Source: Dugong dugon (Eukaryota; Chordata; Mammalia; Sirenia; Dugongidae). From it: DNA of 64,000 nt. The stretch covers positions 63,221,447 through 63,285,446 of the forward strand of contig CM057477.1 in assembly GCA_030035585.1 (NCBI GenBank). The letters are read 5' to 3'. The notes below the pieces were generated by a model that was not told the origin of the DNA, searched no databases, and saw nothing but the letters and a program-made list of their open reading frames with translations. Positions within the stretch are counted from its first letter, which is position 1. Each line of letters starts with the position of its first letter. Below are positions 53,790 to 63,980 of the stretch, piece by piece. The translations under genes were made by a program, and so were the position numbers.

Positions 53790-53925
53790 ATCACTTTTTA
53801 GCTACTTGTCTTACCACACTGAATTTTAATTTTCTTGAGGGTGGGGACATTTTTCACATTGGAACCCCCTTAGTTGCCTGGCTAGTGCCTTGAACCATGC
53901 TCAGGCAGTGTTTGTGAAAGTGGTA
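53790..53925 (+). repeat. L2 3'-end relic
   Basis: ACACTGAATTTTAATTTTCT, then TTGAGGGTGGGGACATTTTT, then GCCTGGCTAGTGCCTTGAAC. Forward L2 3' end. Confidence 0.55.
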
Positions 53926-53939
53926 TGTCTCTTAATTAT

Positions 53940-54038
53940 TGTCTGTGAGAGTACGTATGTGAGTGTGGGGGTGTGCGTGCATGTAAGTGTGTATGAGAGT
54001 ATGGGTGTGTGAGCATGTCTGTGTGTATGTATAGTCAT
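53940..54038 (+). repeat. Imperfect (TG)n microsatellite
   Basis: TG-rich tract interrupted by A and C (GTGAGTGTGGGGGTGTGCGT and similar). Confidence 0.85.
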
Positions 54039-54039
54039 T

Positions 54040-54170
54040 TCTTGTCTCCCTAACCAGATCAAGCTGCCCAAGGGCAAGGGCTGGGCTCCTATCTCCTTTG
54101 GTTCTTTTTCATCAGATCCCCTTGTGGTACCTAGCATATTAAGTCATTCCATAAATATGTGTGAAACTGA
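54040..54170 (+). repeat. L2 3'-end relic
   Basis: CCCAAGGGCAAGGGCTGGGC, then GTACCTAGCATATTAAGTCA and TAAATATGTGTGAAACTGAA. Confidence 0.55.
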
Positions 54171-54349
54171 ATTTTTTCCAGTAGCTAAGCATCATGTATG
54201 ATCTCTGAGTATGAATGTACTACCTGTAGGAAAACAGTTTGTTTTCTTCTTTCTGAGCCCTCTTGTCCCTTTGCACAATGTGTTCTCACACGACTGTTTT
54301 TATTCAGTGTTGCAATCAAGGTTTCCAAGGTTAATAAGCAGGGCACTTA

Positions 54350-55032
54350 CCTGGGGTCTTAAAAGCTTGCAGGCGGCCATCCAAGGCACAACAATTGGTC
54401 TCTATTTGCCTGGAGTAACAGAGGAAGAAGGAGAGTCAGAAATAGGAAGAGGATATGGAATGTATGGCTAATTGCCTCTGTGAACAACTGCCTCCTTTGC
54501 CATGAGACCAGAAGAACTAGATAGTGCCCAGCTGCCTTTAGTGAACGTTTTGATAAGAGTCCATAGAGGAATCCTGATCAAAAGGGGGGAAATGCAGAAC
54601 AGAATTTCAAATGCTCATAGACTCCAGACTCCCTGGGCCATGAAGGTTGGCTAAACCCCCGAAACTATTGCCTGGAGATAATTTTTAAATCTTAAACCAA
54701 AAATATCCCCTGAAATCATCTTAAAACCAAACAATAGTGTAGTTTAATTAGTAAAAAAAAAAAAAGTCTGCCTTGAGCATTGTGCTCTTTTAACTTCTGT
54801 CTATATGAGATCCAAGTGACAACAGCAACTCAAAAGATTAGATAGGAACCTTAGGGGCAGTGAATTTATGTTAATGGAGGAGGAACAGCTCAGAAAATGA
54901 GGGTGAGAATGGTCGCACAATTTGAAGAACGTAATCAGTGTCACTGAATGGTACATGTAGAAACTGGAATTGGTGTTTGCTTTGCTGTGTACATTCTCAA
55001 CAACAACAATAAAATAAATAAAGAAAAAATAA
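54350..55032 (+). mobile_element. L1 3'-UTR copy with clear target duplication
   Basis: CCTGGGGTCTTAAAAGCTTG to ACAACAATAAAATAAATAAA. TAATAAGCAGGGCACTTA (54332-54349) and TAATAAGCAGGACACTTA (55033-55050) are an 18-bp duplication with one mismatch. The insertion therefore consists of 3' UTR only, more diverged from 26483-27649 than the other copies. Confidence 0.85.
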
Positions 55033-55129
55033 TAATAAGCAGGACACTTAACCTAACCAAGCTCAAAATAAACCAGGTATGGTGAGATCCGAAAAGGCTC
55101 CGTGGCAGCACACAGCTAAGAACCAGAAG

Positions 55130-55226
55130 GAACCTAAGGGATCACCTACTGATGGCATGAGTCTAGTCCAGCCCCCTGTGTTACAAGTGAGGGAATAAAT
55201 GTCCAGAGAACTTCCAGAAATTGTCA
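55130..55226 (-). repeat. MIR-like relic, left part
   Basis: GAACCTAAGGGATCACCTAC to TTACAAGTGAGGGAATAAAT. It resumes at 56191-56340 (ACACAGCTAGTTAATGGCAG) after the LTR insertion. Confidence 0.55.
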
Positions 55227-55379
55227 GGGACTATTATGGATTGAATTGTGTCCCCCCATACCTGTGGATGTAATCCCATCTGGGAATAGGTTTTCTTTAT
55301 TATGTTAATGAGGCCATGTCATTGTAGGGTGTGACTTAAGCCAATTACTTGTGAGATACAAAAGAGCAGTATGATGGTT

Positions 55380-55943
55380 AAGGTTGTGTGTCAACTTGCT
55401 GGACCATGATTCTCAGTGGTTTGGCAGTTACGTAGTGATGTAGTCATCCTCTGTGACGTGATCTGATGTGATCAGTTATAAGGGGAGTTTCTTCGGGGAT
55501 GTAACCTCCATCCAAAATATATATGAACGTACTGGCAAAGCTTGCTTGCTTGTTCTGGATCCTGCATCTGGCTTATCATTTGAACTTCAGTTCTTGGGAC
55601 TTGAGCCAGCTGCCTGCCATATTGCCTGCCGACCTTGCAATTTGTCAGCCTCCATAACTTGTGAGCCAGCTGTCTGCTGTATTGCCTGCCAGTCTTGAGA
55701 TTTGTCAGCCTCTGCAGCCTGTGAGCCAGCAGTCTGCCATCTGACCTGCCAGTCTTGGGTTCATCAGCCCCTGCAGCTACATGAGTCAGGAGAAGCCTCC
55801 AGCCTGATGCCTGACCCATGGACTTAGGACTTGCCATCCTCTACAAACACATGAGCCATTTCTTTGAGGTACTCTCTTGTCTCTCTCTCTGTCTTCTCCC
55901 TCTCTCACTGATTTTGCTTCTCTAGAGAAGCCAGCCTAAGACA
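55380..55943 (+). mobile_element. Nested MaLR-like LTR with internal tandem repeat
   Basis: It begins TATGATGGTTAAGGTTGTGT and ends CCAGCCTAAGACA. The 5-bp duplication AGCAG (55375-55379 and 55944-55948) lies in outer-LTR sequence. It contains three 60-bp tandem units (55602-55781). Confidence 0.8.
55602..55781 (+). repeat. 3 x 60-bp tandem repeat inside an LTR
   Basis: Units start at 55602, 55662 and 55722, each with TGAGCCAGC and a GCCTGCC-type core. The period is exactly 60 bp. Divergence between units shows an old expansion. Confidence 0.85.
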
Positions 55944-56190
55944 AGCAGATTAGGCACAGAAGCAGGGAAGCACAAATAGGGGAAGATAGACGCCACATGG
56001 AGATCTCCATGGAACACCAAGGATGCTAGAGAAGCAAAGATAATTATTTTCTCCCAGAGCAGACAAAGAGAGCCTTCCCTTAGAGCCCGTGCCCGGAATT
56101 CAGACTTCTAGCCTCCTAAACTGTGAGGAAATAAAGCCACCTACTTGTGGTATTTCTGTTACAGCAGCTCTAGGTAACTAAGACAGGGAC

Positions 56191-56345
56191 ACAGCTAGTT
56201 AATGGCAGAGCGGGGATGAGAACTGAATTCCCAGACTCTCAGGTCTTTGATTCTTCCACTACATTCAAGGTTTCCTCTTAAACTGAGCTTATCTATAAGC
56301 CTAGAGTACTTTGCCCTAAGCTATTCTGTGTACCCTATAGGATTT
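56191..56345 (-). repeat. MIR-like relic, right part
   Basis: ACACAGCTAGTTAATGGCAG, then GAACTGAATTCCCAGACTCT. Continuation of 55130-55226. Confidence 0.55.
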
Positions 56346-56364
56346 GAACAATGCTGTAGAAGCA

Positions 56365-56568
56365 GTAACCAGTTGCTGTCCAGTAGTTTCCAACTCATGG
56401 CAACCCCGTGTGTGTCAGAGTAGTACTGTGCTCTGCAGGGTTTTCATTGGCTGATTTTTTGGAAGTAGACCGCCAGGCCTTTCTTTCAGGGGGCCTCTGG
56501 GAGGACTTGAACCTCCAACTTTTCAGTTAGCAGCCGAGCACATTAACCACTTGCCCCACCCAGGGACA
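56365..56568 (-). mobile_element. AfroSINE copy
   Basis: TAACCAGTTGCTGTCCAGTA to CACTTGCCCCACCCAGGG. ACAATGCTGTAGAAG and ACAATGTTGCAGAGG at the edges are a worn target duplication. Confidence 0.88.
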
Positions 56569-56607
56569 ATGTTGCAGAGGAGCCACTAATAGCCTGGCTT
56601 TTGTGGT

Positions 56608-57290
56608 GGGCTTGCGAGCAGCCATCTAAGACACAAAAATTGATCTCTTCCCATCAAGAGCAAAGAAGAGTGAAGAAAACCAAAGACTCGAGGAAACAAT
56701 TAGTACAAAGGATTAATGGACCACATGAACCTAGACCTCCACTAGCCTGAGACCATAAGAACTAGATGGTGCCCAGCTACCACTACCGACCGCTCTGATA
56801 GGGACCACAATAGTAGGTCATGGACAGAGTGAGAGAGAAATGTAGAACAAAATTCAAACTTAAGACCAGACTTACTGGTCTGATAGAGACTGGTGGAACT
56901 CTGAGACTGTGACCCTTGGATACCCTTCAAACCTGGAACTGAAATCACTCCCAGAGATCACATTATAGCCATACAATAGACAGGCCTATAAAGTGAACAA
57001 TAACACCAGTGAGGATTGTATACCTCAGAACAGTCAACTATAGGAAACCTAAAGGGCAGCATTTACCCAAAAGTAAAGTTCAGAAGGACGGTAGGGGCAG
57101 GAAAGCTGAGCGAATAGATACAGGGAACCCAGGGAGAAAGTGGGGAGAGCGCTGACACGTTCAGAAGTTTGCAACCAACTTCACGAAACAAGCTGTATAT
57201 AGATTCTTGAATGGGAAACTAATTTGCTCTGTAAACTTACACCTAAACCACAATAAAATGTTCAAAAAATATTTAAAATTTTTTAAAAAA
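56608..57290 (+). mobile_element. L1 3'-UTR copy
   Basis: GTGGGCTTGCGAGCAGCCAT to ACCACAATAAAATGTTCAAA and an A/T-rich end. Collinear with 26483-27649 reversed, without ORF2. Confidence 0.78.
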
Positions 57291-57531
57291 AGAAAACTTT
57301 ATGGATCACAACAGAACATTTTCCAACTCACTTGCTTTGGACTCATCCATCAGGAGGAATCGATCGCTGGAAGAGGACATCATGTTTGGTGAGGTAGAAG
57401 GCCAGCGAGGGCATGGAAGACCCTTGGTGAGATGGACTGACACAGTGGCCACAATGGACTCAAACATGCTGGTGATTGTGAGGATGATGAAGGACCGAAC
57501 AATGTTTCACTCGGTTATAAATAAGGTCACT
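57291..57531 (+). mobile_element. RTE 3' end, divergent subfamily, split by MaLR
   Basis: ACTTGCTTTGGACTCATCCA, then GCTGGAAGAGGACATCATGT and ACTGACACAGTGGCCACAAT. It differs from the other RTE copies by a GGGCATGGAAGACCCTTGGT block. The tail resumes at 59035-59095 after the MaLR insertion. Confidence 0.75.
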
Positions 57532-58673
57532 GTCTTAGTCATCTAGTGCTGCTATAACAGAAATACCACAAGTGGATGGCTTTAACAAAGAGAAATTTAT
57601 TTCTTCACAGTAAGGTAGGCTGAAAGTCCAAATTCAGGGTGTCAGCTTTAGGGGAAGGCTTTCTCTCTCTCTCAGCCTTCTCATCGATGTTCCCCCAGAC
57701 TAGGAGCTTCTCGACGCAGGGACCCCGGTACTCTGCTCCCGGCACTGCCTTTCTTGATGGTATGAGGTCCCCCTGTCTCACTGCTCACTTCTGTCTTTTA
57801 TATCTCAAGAGATTGCCTCAGGACACAATCCAGTCTTGTAGATCAGGTCCTGCCTTACTAACACAACTGCCACCCATCCTCCCTCATTAACATCATAGAG
57901 GCAGGATTTACAACATACAGGAAAATCACACAGTACCAGAAATTGTGGCCTAGCCAAATTGATTTTTTGGGGGACATAATTCAAACCATGACATTCTACC
58001 CTTTGGCCCCCAAAAAATCACATCCTTGCCACATGGAAAACATATTCACCCCATCATATCATAGCAAAGTCCAAAGTCTTAACTCCAAGTCCAAAATCCA
58101 AAAATTCCTCTTCATCTGTGAAATCTAGAATACAAGTTATCTGCTTCCAAAGGTACAATGGCAGAATAGGCACAAGCTAGACATTTCCATTACAAATGGG
58201 AGAAACTAGAGGAAAAGAAGTGATAACAGGCACCAAGCAAGTCAGCAGAACACATTACATTAGCCCTCAAGGCTTTGAAAATAATCTTCTGTCCTCTGAG
58301 ACAAGTTATACGATGGCCCTGCCCTCCAGACTCTAGGTATTGGCCACAGTCTCTGGATTTTGAGTGGAGGCCCATCAGCCCTGGGCTTCAGCTCTGCCTT
58401 CCAGGCCCACTGGGACAGCAACTCTGCTCCCTTGGCTTTAGGCACACCATTCTCCTAGTCCATCTGAGTGGCGACTCCACCCTTGGAAACACAAGAGGCC
58501 GTTGCTCCACCCTTTGAAGCCCCTGAGGTCATGGCCATACCTTTTGAAACTGAGGCAGCTCGGCTTCTTGTGTCCCTTGTCTTTTCAGCTTCTGCTTCTG
58601 TTTCCTGTGGCCTCTTGGCCCTCGGGCCTCATGCCCGCATCTGCCCTGCTGGGGCAAGTATTCCAGAGCTCAG

Positions 58674-58866
58674 TAGCTCCACCAGTATAAGTGCCTGGAG
58701 GCACCCCACTTCGCCAGGAAGCCTCCTGCACCCGGCCACTCAGCTCTCTTGCTCCGTGGGTCGGCAAGCCTAGCTCCACCGATAAGTGCCCAGAAACACC
58801 CCACTCCGCCAGGAAGCCTCCGTTGCACAGGCACTCAGCTCTCTCGCTCTGTGGGTTGGCTCCAGC
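58674..58866. repeat. 2 x 97-bp tandem duplication in MaLR interior
   Basis: TAGCTCCACC at 58674 and 58771 starts two similar units. Each contains a CACCCCACT(T/C)CGCCAGGAA-type core and CACTCAGCTCTCT. Confidence 0.75.
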
Positions 58867-58884
58867 GCCGTCTTGCACTGGTCT

Positions 58885-58980
58885 TCTGGTTCTGCTGCTG
58901 TTGGTTCTCTGTTGCTGCCGCTTCTCTGCTGCCGTAGGTTCTCTGCTGCTGCTGGTCCTCTGTCACTGCCGCACGTCTGT
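58885..58980 (+). repeat. CTG-rich imperfect repeat
   Basis: GGTTCTCTGCTGCTGCTGGT-type units repeat with variation. Part of the MaLR interior. Confidence 0.7.
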
Positions 58981-59034
58981 CCATTCACAGTTTTAAAACT
59001 CTAGCAAGAGCAGTACCCCACTCTCTCAATACCA

Positions 59035-59095
59035 AATTCTGTCAGTCACCATGAGTGGGAGTAGAGTCCATGGTCGCTGACAACAACAGTAAATA
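59035..59095 (+). mobile_element. RTE/SINE tail, continuation of 57291-57531
   Basis: GTCACCATGAGTGGGAGTAG to CGCTGACAACAACAGTAAAT completes the RTE 3' end across the MaLR insertion. Confidence 0.75.
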
Positions 59096-59615
59096 TCTGT
59101 TGCTTTAAGCCACTGCTTTTCGGAGTGGTTTATTATGCAGCAATAGCTATTGATCCAGCTAGTATATAGAATCTCTCTCATCATGGTTCTAGCAACTGGA
59201 AGTGAATGGCTAATTTAAGAAGAAAATAATTTAGTGAAATGATATTGAGTAGCTCACAGAATCAAGGGGAAGGCTGGAGAAGCAACCTCAGAGAAACAGG
59301 CAGGAAGGAGGGAAGCTAAGCGGTTGGAACAATGGCCCAAAATAACACCACAGGAACCACTAGGAGAGGTCACCCCTGTGGCCACTCTTGGATACTGGAC
59401 ACTGTCTCGACTCCGTAGGGGACACTTAGGACTGGACACCACTGGTGTCAGCATGGCCGCTGTTTCCCCGGAATCCATTGTTGCTGCTGCCAGAACAAAT
59501 TCCCCACCTTCCTTGTTTCTTGGCCTCTGTTGTTCCAGAGGCTAAGCCTATGCCTGGGAATCTGATTGGTGAAGCCTCGATTAAGTACTCAGTCCTGCCT
59601 ACTCAGGAAGGGGTA
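59096..59615. repeat. Possible ancient LTR, unassigned
   Basis: The left edge (TCTGTTGCTTTAAGCCACTG) resembles the 3' end of an old LTR-type repeat. The remainder is GC-balanced and not recognised. Confidence 0.3.
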
Positions 59616-59616
59616 T

Positions 59617-59814
59617 GCTGCTGCTGCTGTTGTTGTTAGTTGCCGTGAAGTGGATTCTGACTCAGAGCGACCCTATGGGTGCAGAGTAGAACTGCTCTCT
59701 AGGGTTTTTAAGGCTGTGAACTTTTGGAAACGCCAAGGCGTCTCTGGGTGGCTTCGAACTGCCAATCTTTCAACTAGTAGTTGAGCGCTTAACCGTTTGT
59801 GCCACCCAGGGACT
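59617..59814 (-). mobile_element. AfroSINE copy
   Basis: CTGCTGCTGCTGTTGTTGTT tail to AACCGTTTGTGCCACCCAGG. A (CTG)n tract lies at the tail boundary. Confidence 0.88.
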
Positions 59815-59865
59815 TCTGGAAGAGGCATAGACCTGGCTTTTTTCATGACTCCTGTCCCATTGCAG

Positions 59866-60068
59866 GTATCCCTGGGGGGTGAAATGGTTAATGCACTCAG
59901 CTGCTAACCAAATTGTTGGAGGTTCAGGTCCACCCAAAGACAAATCGGAAGAAAGGCCTGGCAATCTATTGCCAAAAAATCAGCCACTGAAAACCTTATG
60001 GAGCACAGTTCTACACTGACACACATGGGGTCACCATGTGTCAGAGTTAACTCAGCAGCAAGCAGATA
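59866..60068 (+). mobile_element. AfroSINE copy
   Basis: GTATCCCTGGGGGGTGAAAT to TAACTCAGCAGCAAGCAGAT. GTCCCATTGCAG and GTCCCATCACAG flank it. Confidence 0.88.
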
Positions 60069-60264
60069 GTCCCATCACAGCTCCTATAGGAAACAGGTTT
60101 AGATACTGGGCAGCCAAAAACTTAAAAACTGCTAATTGTCCTGGCCGAAGAAAAATACTGTGAGATCAATGTGGTACTATGGAAACCCTCAGGTTTCAAA
60201 AGTGACCTCAGATGGCTGGCTGTTGCTTCTTAGGAGCTTGTTGTACACAACCTCCAGGTTTATC

Positions 60265-60655
60265 CTAACCAGGACTCTTCCAGTTACAAGTGACAGAAAC
60301 TGAATTAAAACTATTTTATGTTTGTTTTAAAAAAAAAGAAGAAAAGAGAAGGGTTACTGGCTTGAAGTAAAAAGTACAGGCATGTCTGGGTTCGAGGGCC
60401 TGAATGATGTCACGGACTGAGTCTCTCTCCATGTCTTTCTGTTTTGCTTCCATTATCATTCCAGCTGTCCCCATCGGGGCAGCAATCCCTGCCTGCATCT
60501 TCAGGCGTGCGTCCTCTCCTCTCTGCACCCCCAGAGAAAAGAGAGATATTCTCTTCCCAGCAGTTCACAGGAGTCCTGGAATTGGTCTCACTTGCCTGTA
60601 GTTGGTCTGTGCCCATTGCTGAACCAACCACCATGGGCAAGTAGTGCAGTGGGTC
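60265..60655 (-). repeat. Ancient mammalian repeat
   Basis: CCAGGACTCTTCCAGTTACA, then CTGAATGATGTCACGGACTG, then CATTGCTGAACCAACCACCA. The same family as 16011-16670. Not named; strand uncertain. Confidence 0.45.
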
Positions 60656-60801
60656 CCGTTCCCATACCTGAAGTCAGCTCCATACAAGCCACAAGCACAA
60701 TGAGTGCGGGACGACCAGTGGAAGCTAAAACAACAGATGTCTGTTACAACAGCCTAGTCTAGGACCCTGTAGGCTGCAACAGAGCTTTTAAAAAAAAAAA
60801 A

Positions 60802-60937
60802 AGGCATGGTAGCGCAGTGGTTAAGCATTGGGCTGCTAACAGAAAGGCAGACAATTTGAATTACCAGCTACTCATTGGAAACCCTATGGGGCAGTTCTGT
60901 TCTGCCCTATAGGGTTGCTATGAGTCGCTATGGTTTT
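60802..60937 (+). mobile_element. AfroSINE copy
   Basis: GGCATGGTAGCGCAGTGGTT to CTATAGGGTTGCTATGAGTC. The tail is replaced by a T-rich stretch. An A-tract precedes it. Confidence 0.85.
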
Positions 60938-61016
60938 TTCTTTTTCTTTAAGTAAGGAAGACCCAAGAAATCAGGGAATTTCTCCCACCTTCTGAGAAAC
61001 TTTAGCTTTATACCAC

Positions 61017-61527
61017 TGTCATGGATTGAATTGTGCCCCCCCCAAAATATCTGTCAACTTGGCTAGGTCATGATTCCCAGTATTGTATGATTGTCCACCA
61101 TTTTGTCATCTGATGTGATTTCCCTATGTGTTGTAAATCCTATCACTGTGATGTAATGAGATGGATTAGTGGCAGTTATATTGATGAAGTCTACAAGATT
61201 AGATAGTGTATTAAGCAAGTCTCTTTGGAGATATAAAAGAGAAGTGAGCAGAGAGACTTGGGGACCTCATACCAAGAAAACAGTGGCAAGAGCAGAGTGT
61301 GTCCTTTGGACCCGAGGTTCCTGCGTGGAGAAGCTCCCAGACCAAGGAAAGACTGATGCATCACAAGGACCTTCCTCCAGAGCAGACACAGAGAGAAAGC
61401 CGTCCCCTGGAGCTGACGCCCTGAATTCAGACTTCTAGCCTACTGGACTGTGAGAGAATAAACTTCTCTTTGTGAAAGCCATCTACTTGTGGTATTTCTT
61501 TTATAGCTGCACTAGATGACTAAGGCA
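61017..61527 (+). mobile_element. MaLR-type solo LTR
   Basis: A complete 511-bp forward copy: TGTCATGGATTGAATTGTGC to GATGACTAAGGCA. It has a TATA-like AGATATAAAAGAG near 61228, a poly(A) signal AGAATAAACTTC near 61455 and a perfect 5-bp duplication ACCAC (61012-61016 and 61528-61532). Best reference for this LTR family in the window. Confidence 0.9.
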
Positions 61528-61588
61528 ACCACGATACAGAACTGCAAGTTTGTCTAAAAAGATAAAGACATTGTGATTTAGCAGAACA

Positions 61589-61804
61589 GGGTTTCTCAAC
61601 CTCAGCACCACTGACATTTTGAACCAGATAATTCTTTGTTGTGGTGAGCTGGCCTGTGCGTTTTAGAATGTTTAGCTTGGCCTCTACCCACTGAATGCTA
61701 GGAGCAGCTCCCTTCCAAGCCCCACCCCCCAGTTATGAAACCAAAAATGTCTCCATACGTTTGTCCCCTGGGGGGCAAAATCACCCCTCAGTTGAAAATC
61801 ACTG
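61589..61804 (+). repeat. Ancient hAT-like MITE
   Basis: Terminal inverted repeats are CAGGGTTTCTCAACC on the left and, reversed, CAGTGATTTTCAACTG on the right. The interior includes TTCTTTGTTGTGGTGAGCTG and CCCCTGGGGGGCAAAATCAC. Non-coding and mammal-wide. Confidence 0.65.
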
Positions 61805-62084
61805 TTGTATAAGGTATGAAAACAGAAAAGAAGGGTCCCAAATACTAACTGAGAAGGACAAACCCATGTCACCTGCTCCAGCAGGGTCCCGCTGCAGCCC
61901 CTGGGGTGTGCAGGGTTGGAATCCTGGGCGGAATGGGGGTAAGGGCATCAGGTGGCAGAGCAGGCTCAAAATAATAATGATACAAGACGTCAGACATCTT
62001 CCAGTCCTGCTTCAAAACCTTGCGTGGGGCTGGTCTCAGCGAGGCCAGGGTGTCTCCTCTAATTCAGTTCAGTGTCATAACACT
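61805..62084. other. Unassigned sequence
   Basis: Part of a 133-codon plus-strand frame (61695-62096) that begins inside the MITE; not a gene. Confidence 0.4.
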
Positions 62085-62300
62085 TTCACTTGCTGAGTGC
62101 TTCCTACATATGAGGTACCACCTGGTGCTGATGTGCATTTTCTACTTTATCATCACATAAACACTCCAAGGTAGGTGTTATCTTCATTTTACAAAGGAGG
62201 AAACTGAAGCTCTGAGAAATTAACTTCCCAAGAATCACAGTAAATGCTAGAGCTGGGGTTCCAAACTTTGTTGGATTCCAGAGTCCATGTCCTGTCCAAT
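62085..62300 (-). repeat. MIR element
   Basis: TATCATCACATAAACACTCC, then AGGTAGGTGTTATCTTCATT, then GAGGAAACTGAAGCTCTGAG. Reverse MIR. Confidence 0.85.
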
Positions 62301-62639
62301 ACCGCATGCAGCCCCCCTGAATTTCCATTGCTGATAGTGTTCTCCCTGCAAGCTCCCAGAGACTTAGGATTTCTGTTCCAGTTTCTTCTTTTTTGAGATC
62401 TTATATATTCTCTCAATCTTCTCCTGGAATTTCGTGGGTTCTGCTTGAGGAGTATGATCTCTTCATCTCTACAGGTCTGCAGTAACAACGGAATTTAACA
62501 ACAATAATGATAACCATTGCTCACCCTCGGATGACTGTACTATTTCTTTTGGAGATTTGGTCATTTTAGAGATTTATTTTATTCATTGACTTAGAATTGA
62601 AGTATTTAAAAATCATTTTGGAGATACCATGATATGATA
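62301..62639. other. Unassigned sequence
   Basis: No feature recognised; AT-rich to the right. Confidence 0.4.
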
Positions 62640-62800
62640 ATGCTTGGAACTCAATTTTGGACTTCAATTTTGACACGTACAGTCTAGCTGTGTGACTTTG
62701 GGAAAATTACTTAACATCTGAAAGTTTCAGTTTTTCAACTCTAAAATAGGGGGTCTGGACTGATGAATCTACAAGAACTCTTCTAGCTCAATTTGATGAC
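62640..62800 (+). repeat. MIR element
   Basis: GTCTAGCTGTGTGACTTTGG, then AATTACTTAACATCTGAAAG, then AATAGGGGGTCTGGACTGAT. Forward MIR. Confidence 0.82.
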
Positions 62801-62873
62801 AGTACTAAATCTAAAATTAATTCCATGACCATGTAAAAAATCTTTGAAATATTTTGAATACTGTCAACTAAGT

Positions 62874-63035
62874 GGAGCCCTGGTGGCGCAGTGATTAAGA
62901 GCTCAGGCTGCTAACCAAAAGGTCGGCAGTTCGAATCCACCAGCTGCTCCTTGGAAACCCTATGGGGCAGTTCTACTCTGTCCTGTAGGATCACTATGAG
63001 TCAGAATCGACTCCATGGCAACAGGTTTTTGGGTA
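62874..63035 (+). mobile_element. AfroSINE copy, well preserved
   Basis: GGAGCCCTGGTGGCGCAGTG, TTCGAATCCACCAGCTGCTC and ACTCTGTCCTGTAGGATCAC match the short-form consensus closely. A perfect 10-bp duplication TCAACTAAGT (62864-62873 and 63036-63045) marks a comparatively recent insertion. Confidence 0.93.
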
Positions 63036-63045
63036 TCAACTAAGT

Positions 63046-63689
63046 AGCAAGTGCTCTTTAGCAGGGAGGTGGCTGGAGAGGGGTGCTTCCTCTGTGTGGA
63101 ATGACTTCACCTCTGTTCCATGGGGTCTGAGGAGGGGGCAGGGCTCTGTCACCTGAGTCTCGATAGAAAAGGTCATTAAAAATGCATGCCCAGTCTGAAG
63201 GAGGACACCTAGTGAATTAGTGATGACCCTCGGTATCTACATTGCAGGGGTGATGAGGACCTGGACAGGAGGTGGGGCTCAGAGTCAGAGGCCCTGTGGG
63301 GAATGCTGTAAACAGAGAGCTTGGTTCCACACCACTGGGGCTCAGAAGTCCCTCCTTGTCTGCTTTTGGGTGTAACTGTGGCATGGAAGGAGCCTGCCAC
63401 TTTGTGTTAGGTGAACATGTTTCATTCAATAGTAGAAGTAGGAACAAACGCTGTGGCTGTCACACCACCAGAGCTCACGCAGCCCGCCCTCCGGCCTGTC
63501 TCAGACCCTGGCTCTGGCAGGGAACAGAGAAACCATGTCAAAAAGGAGAGCCTGCAGCAGGAGGGGAGGTCCCCCAAACCAGGGACCTCCAAGGCAAGAG
63601 GGAGTTTATAGAGCAGGTGCCCTCCCTCTCACTCCCACCCCTTGCTCTGATGCTGTCGAATGCTGTTTTGCGTCTTCAGAGGTGAGGCT
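63046..63689. other. No supported gene
   Basis: GC-balanced sequence with a 137-codon plus-strand frame (63272-63685) overlapped by minus-strand frames of 63 and 76 codons. I see no domain or splice support. Confidence 0.4.
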
Positions 63690-63980
63690 CTAATGGATTC
63701 TATGCAGGAGTCCCACCCAGGTTCAATTCCCAGCCAGTGCACCTCATACACAAGCCACCACTCGTCTGTCAGTGGAGGTTTGTGTGTTTTTATGATGCTG
63801 AACAGGTTTCAACAGAGCTTCCAGACTAAGACAGACTAGGAGGAAAGGCCTAGCAATCTCCTTCTGAAAATCAGACAGTGAAAACTGAGGATGGTGCCAG
63901 ACCAGGCAGTGTTTTGTTCCATTGTGCATGGGGTCTCAATGAGTCAGGGCTGACTGGATGACAGCTAACCACAACGAAGA
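63690..63980 (+). mobile_element. tRNA-Gly-headed SINE with RTE tail
   Basis: The head is worn (CAGGTTCAATTCCCAGCCAG B box). The body is well kept (CAACAGAGCTTCCAGACTAA, GAGGAAAGGCCTAGCAATCT), with tail ATGGGGTCTCAATGAGTCAG and CAGCTAACCACAACG. Confidence 0.8.

Larger units (their letters stand above)
55232..56185 (+). mobile_element. MaLR-type LTR containing a second LTR
   Basis: The outer LTR consists of 55232-55379 and 55949-56185. It begins TATTATGGATTGAATTGTGT and ends GGTAACTAAGACA. GGGAC flanks it (55227-55231 and 56186-56190). It is the same family as 61017-61527. A 564-bp LTR of another subfamily interrupts it. Confidence 0.85.
57532..59034 (-). mobile_element. MaLR element: one LTR plus internal region
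   Basis: 57532-57992 is the reverse LTR (same family as 61017-61527). 57993-59029 is MaLR internal sequence in reverse (TTCTACCCTTTGGCCCCCAA near the LTR; CTCTCAATACCAAATTC at the far end, where the primer-binding-site region would lie). The expected second LTR is missing except for TGTCA. GTCAC flanks the unit (57527-57531 and 59035-59039). No open coding region. Confidence 0.7.

Noticed and set aside
55602-55781. CRISPR-like regularly spaced repeats
   Set aside because: The units are contiguous 60-bp tandem copies in an LTR of a mammalian genome, without unique spacers.
63272-63685. 137-codon open frame on the plus strand
   Set aside because: No domain, GC-rich chance frame with competing frames on the other strand.
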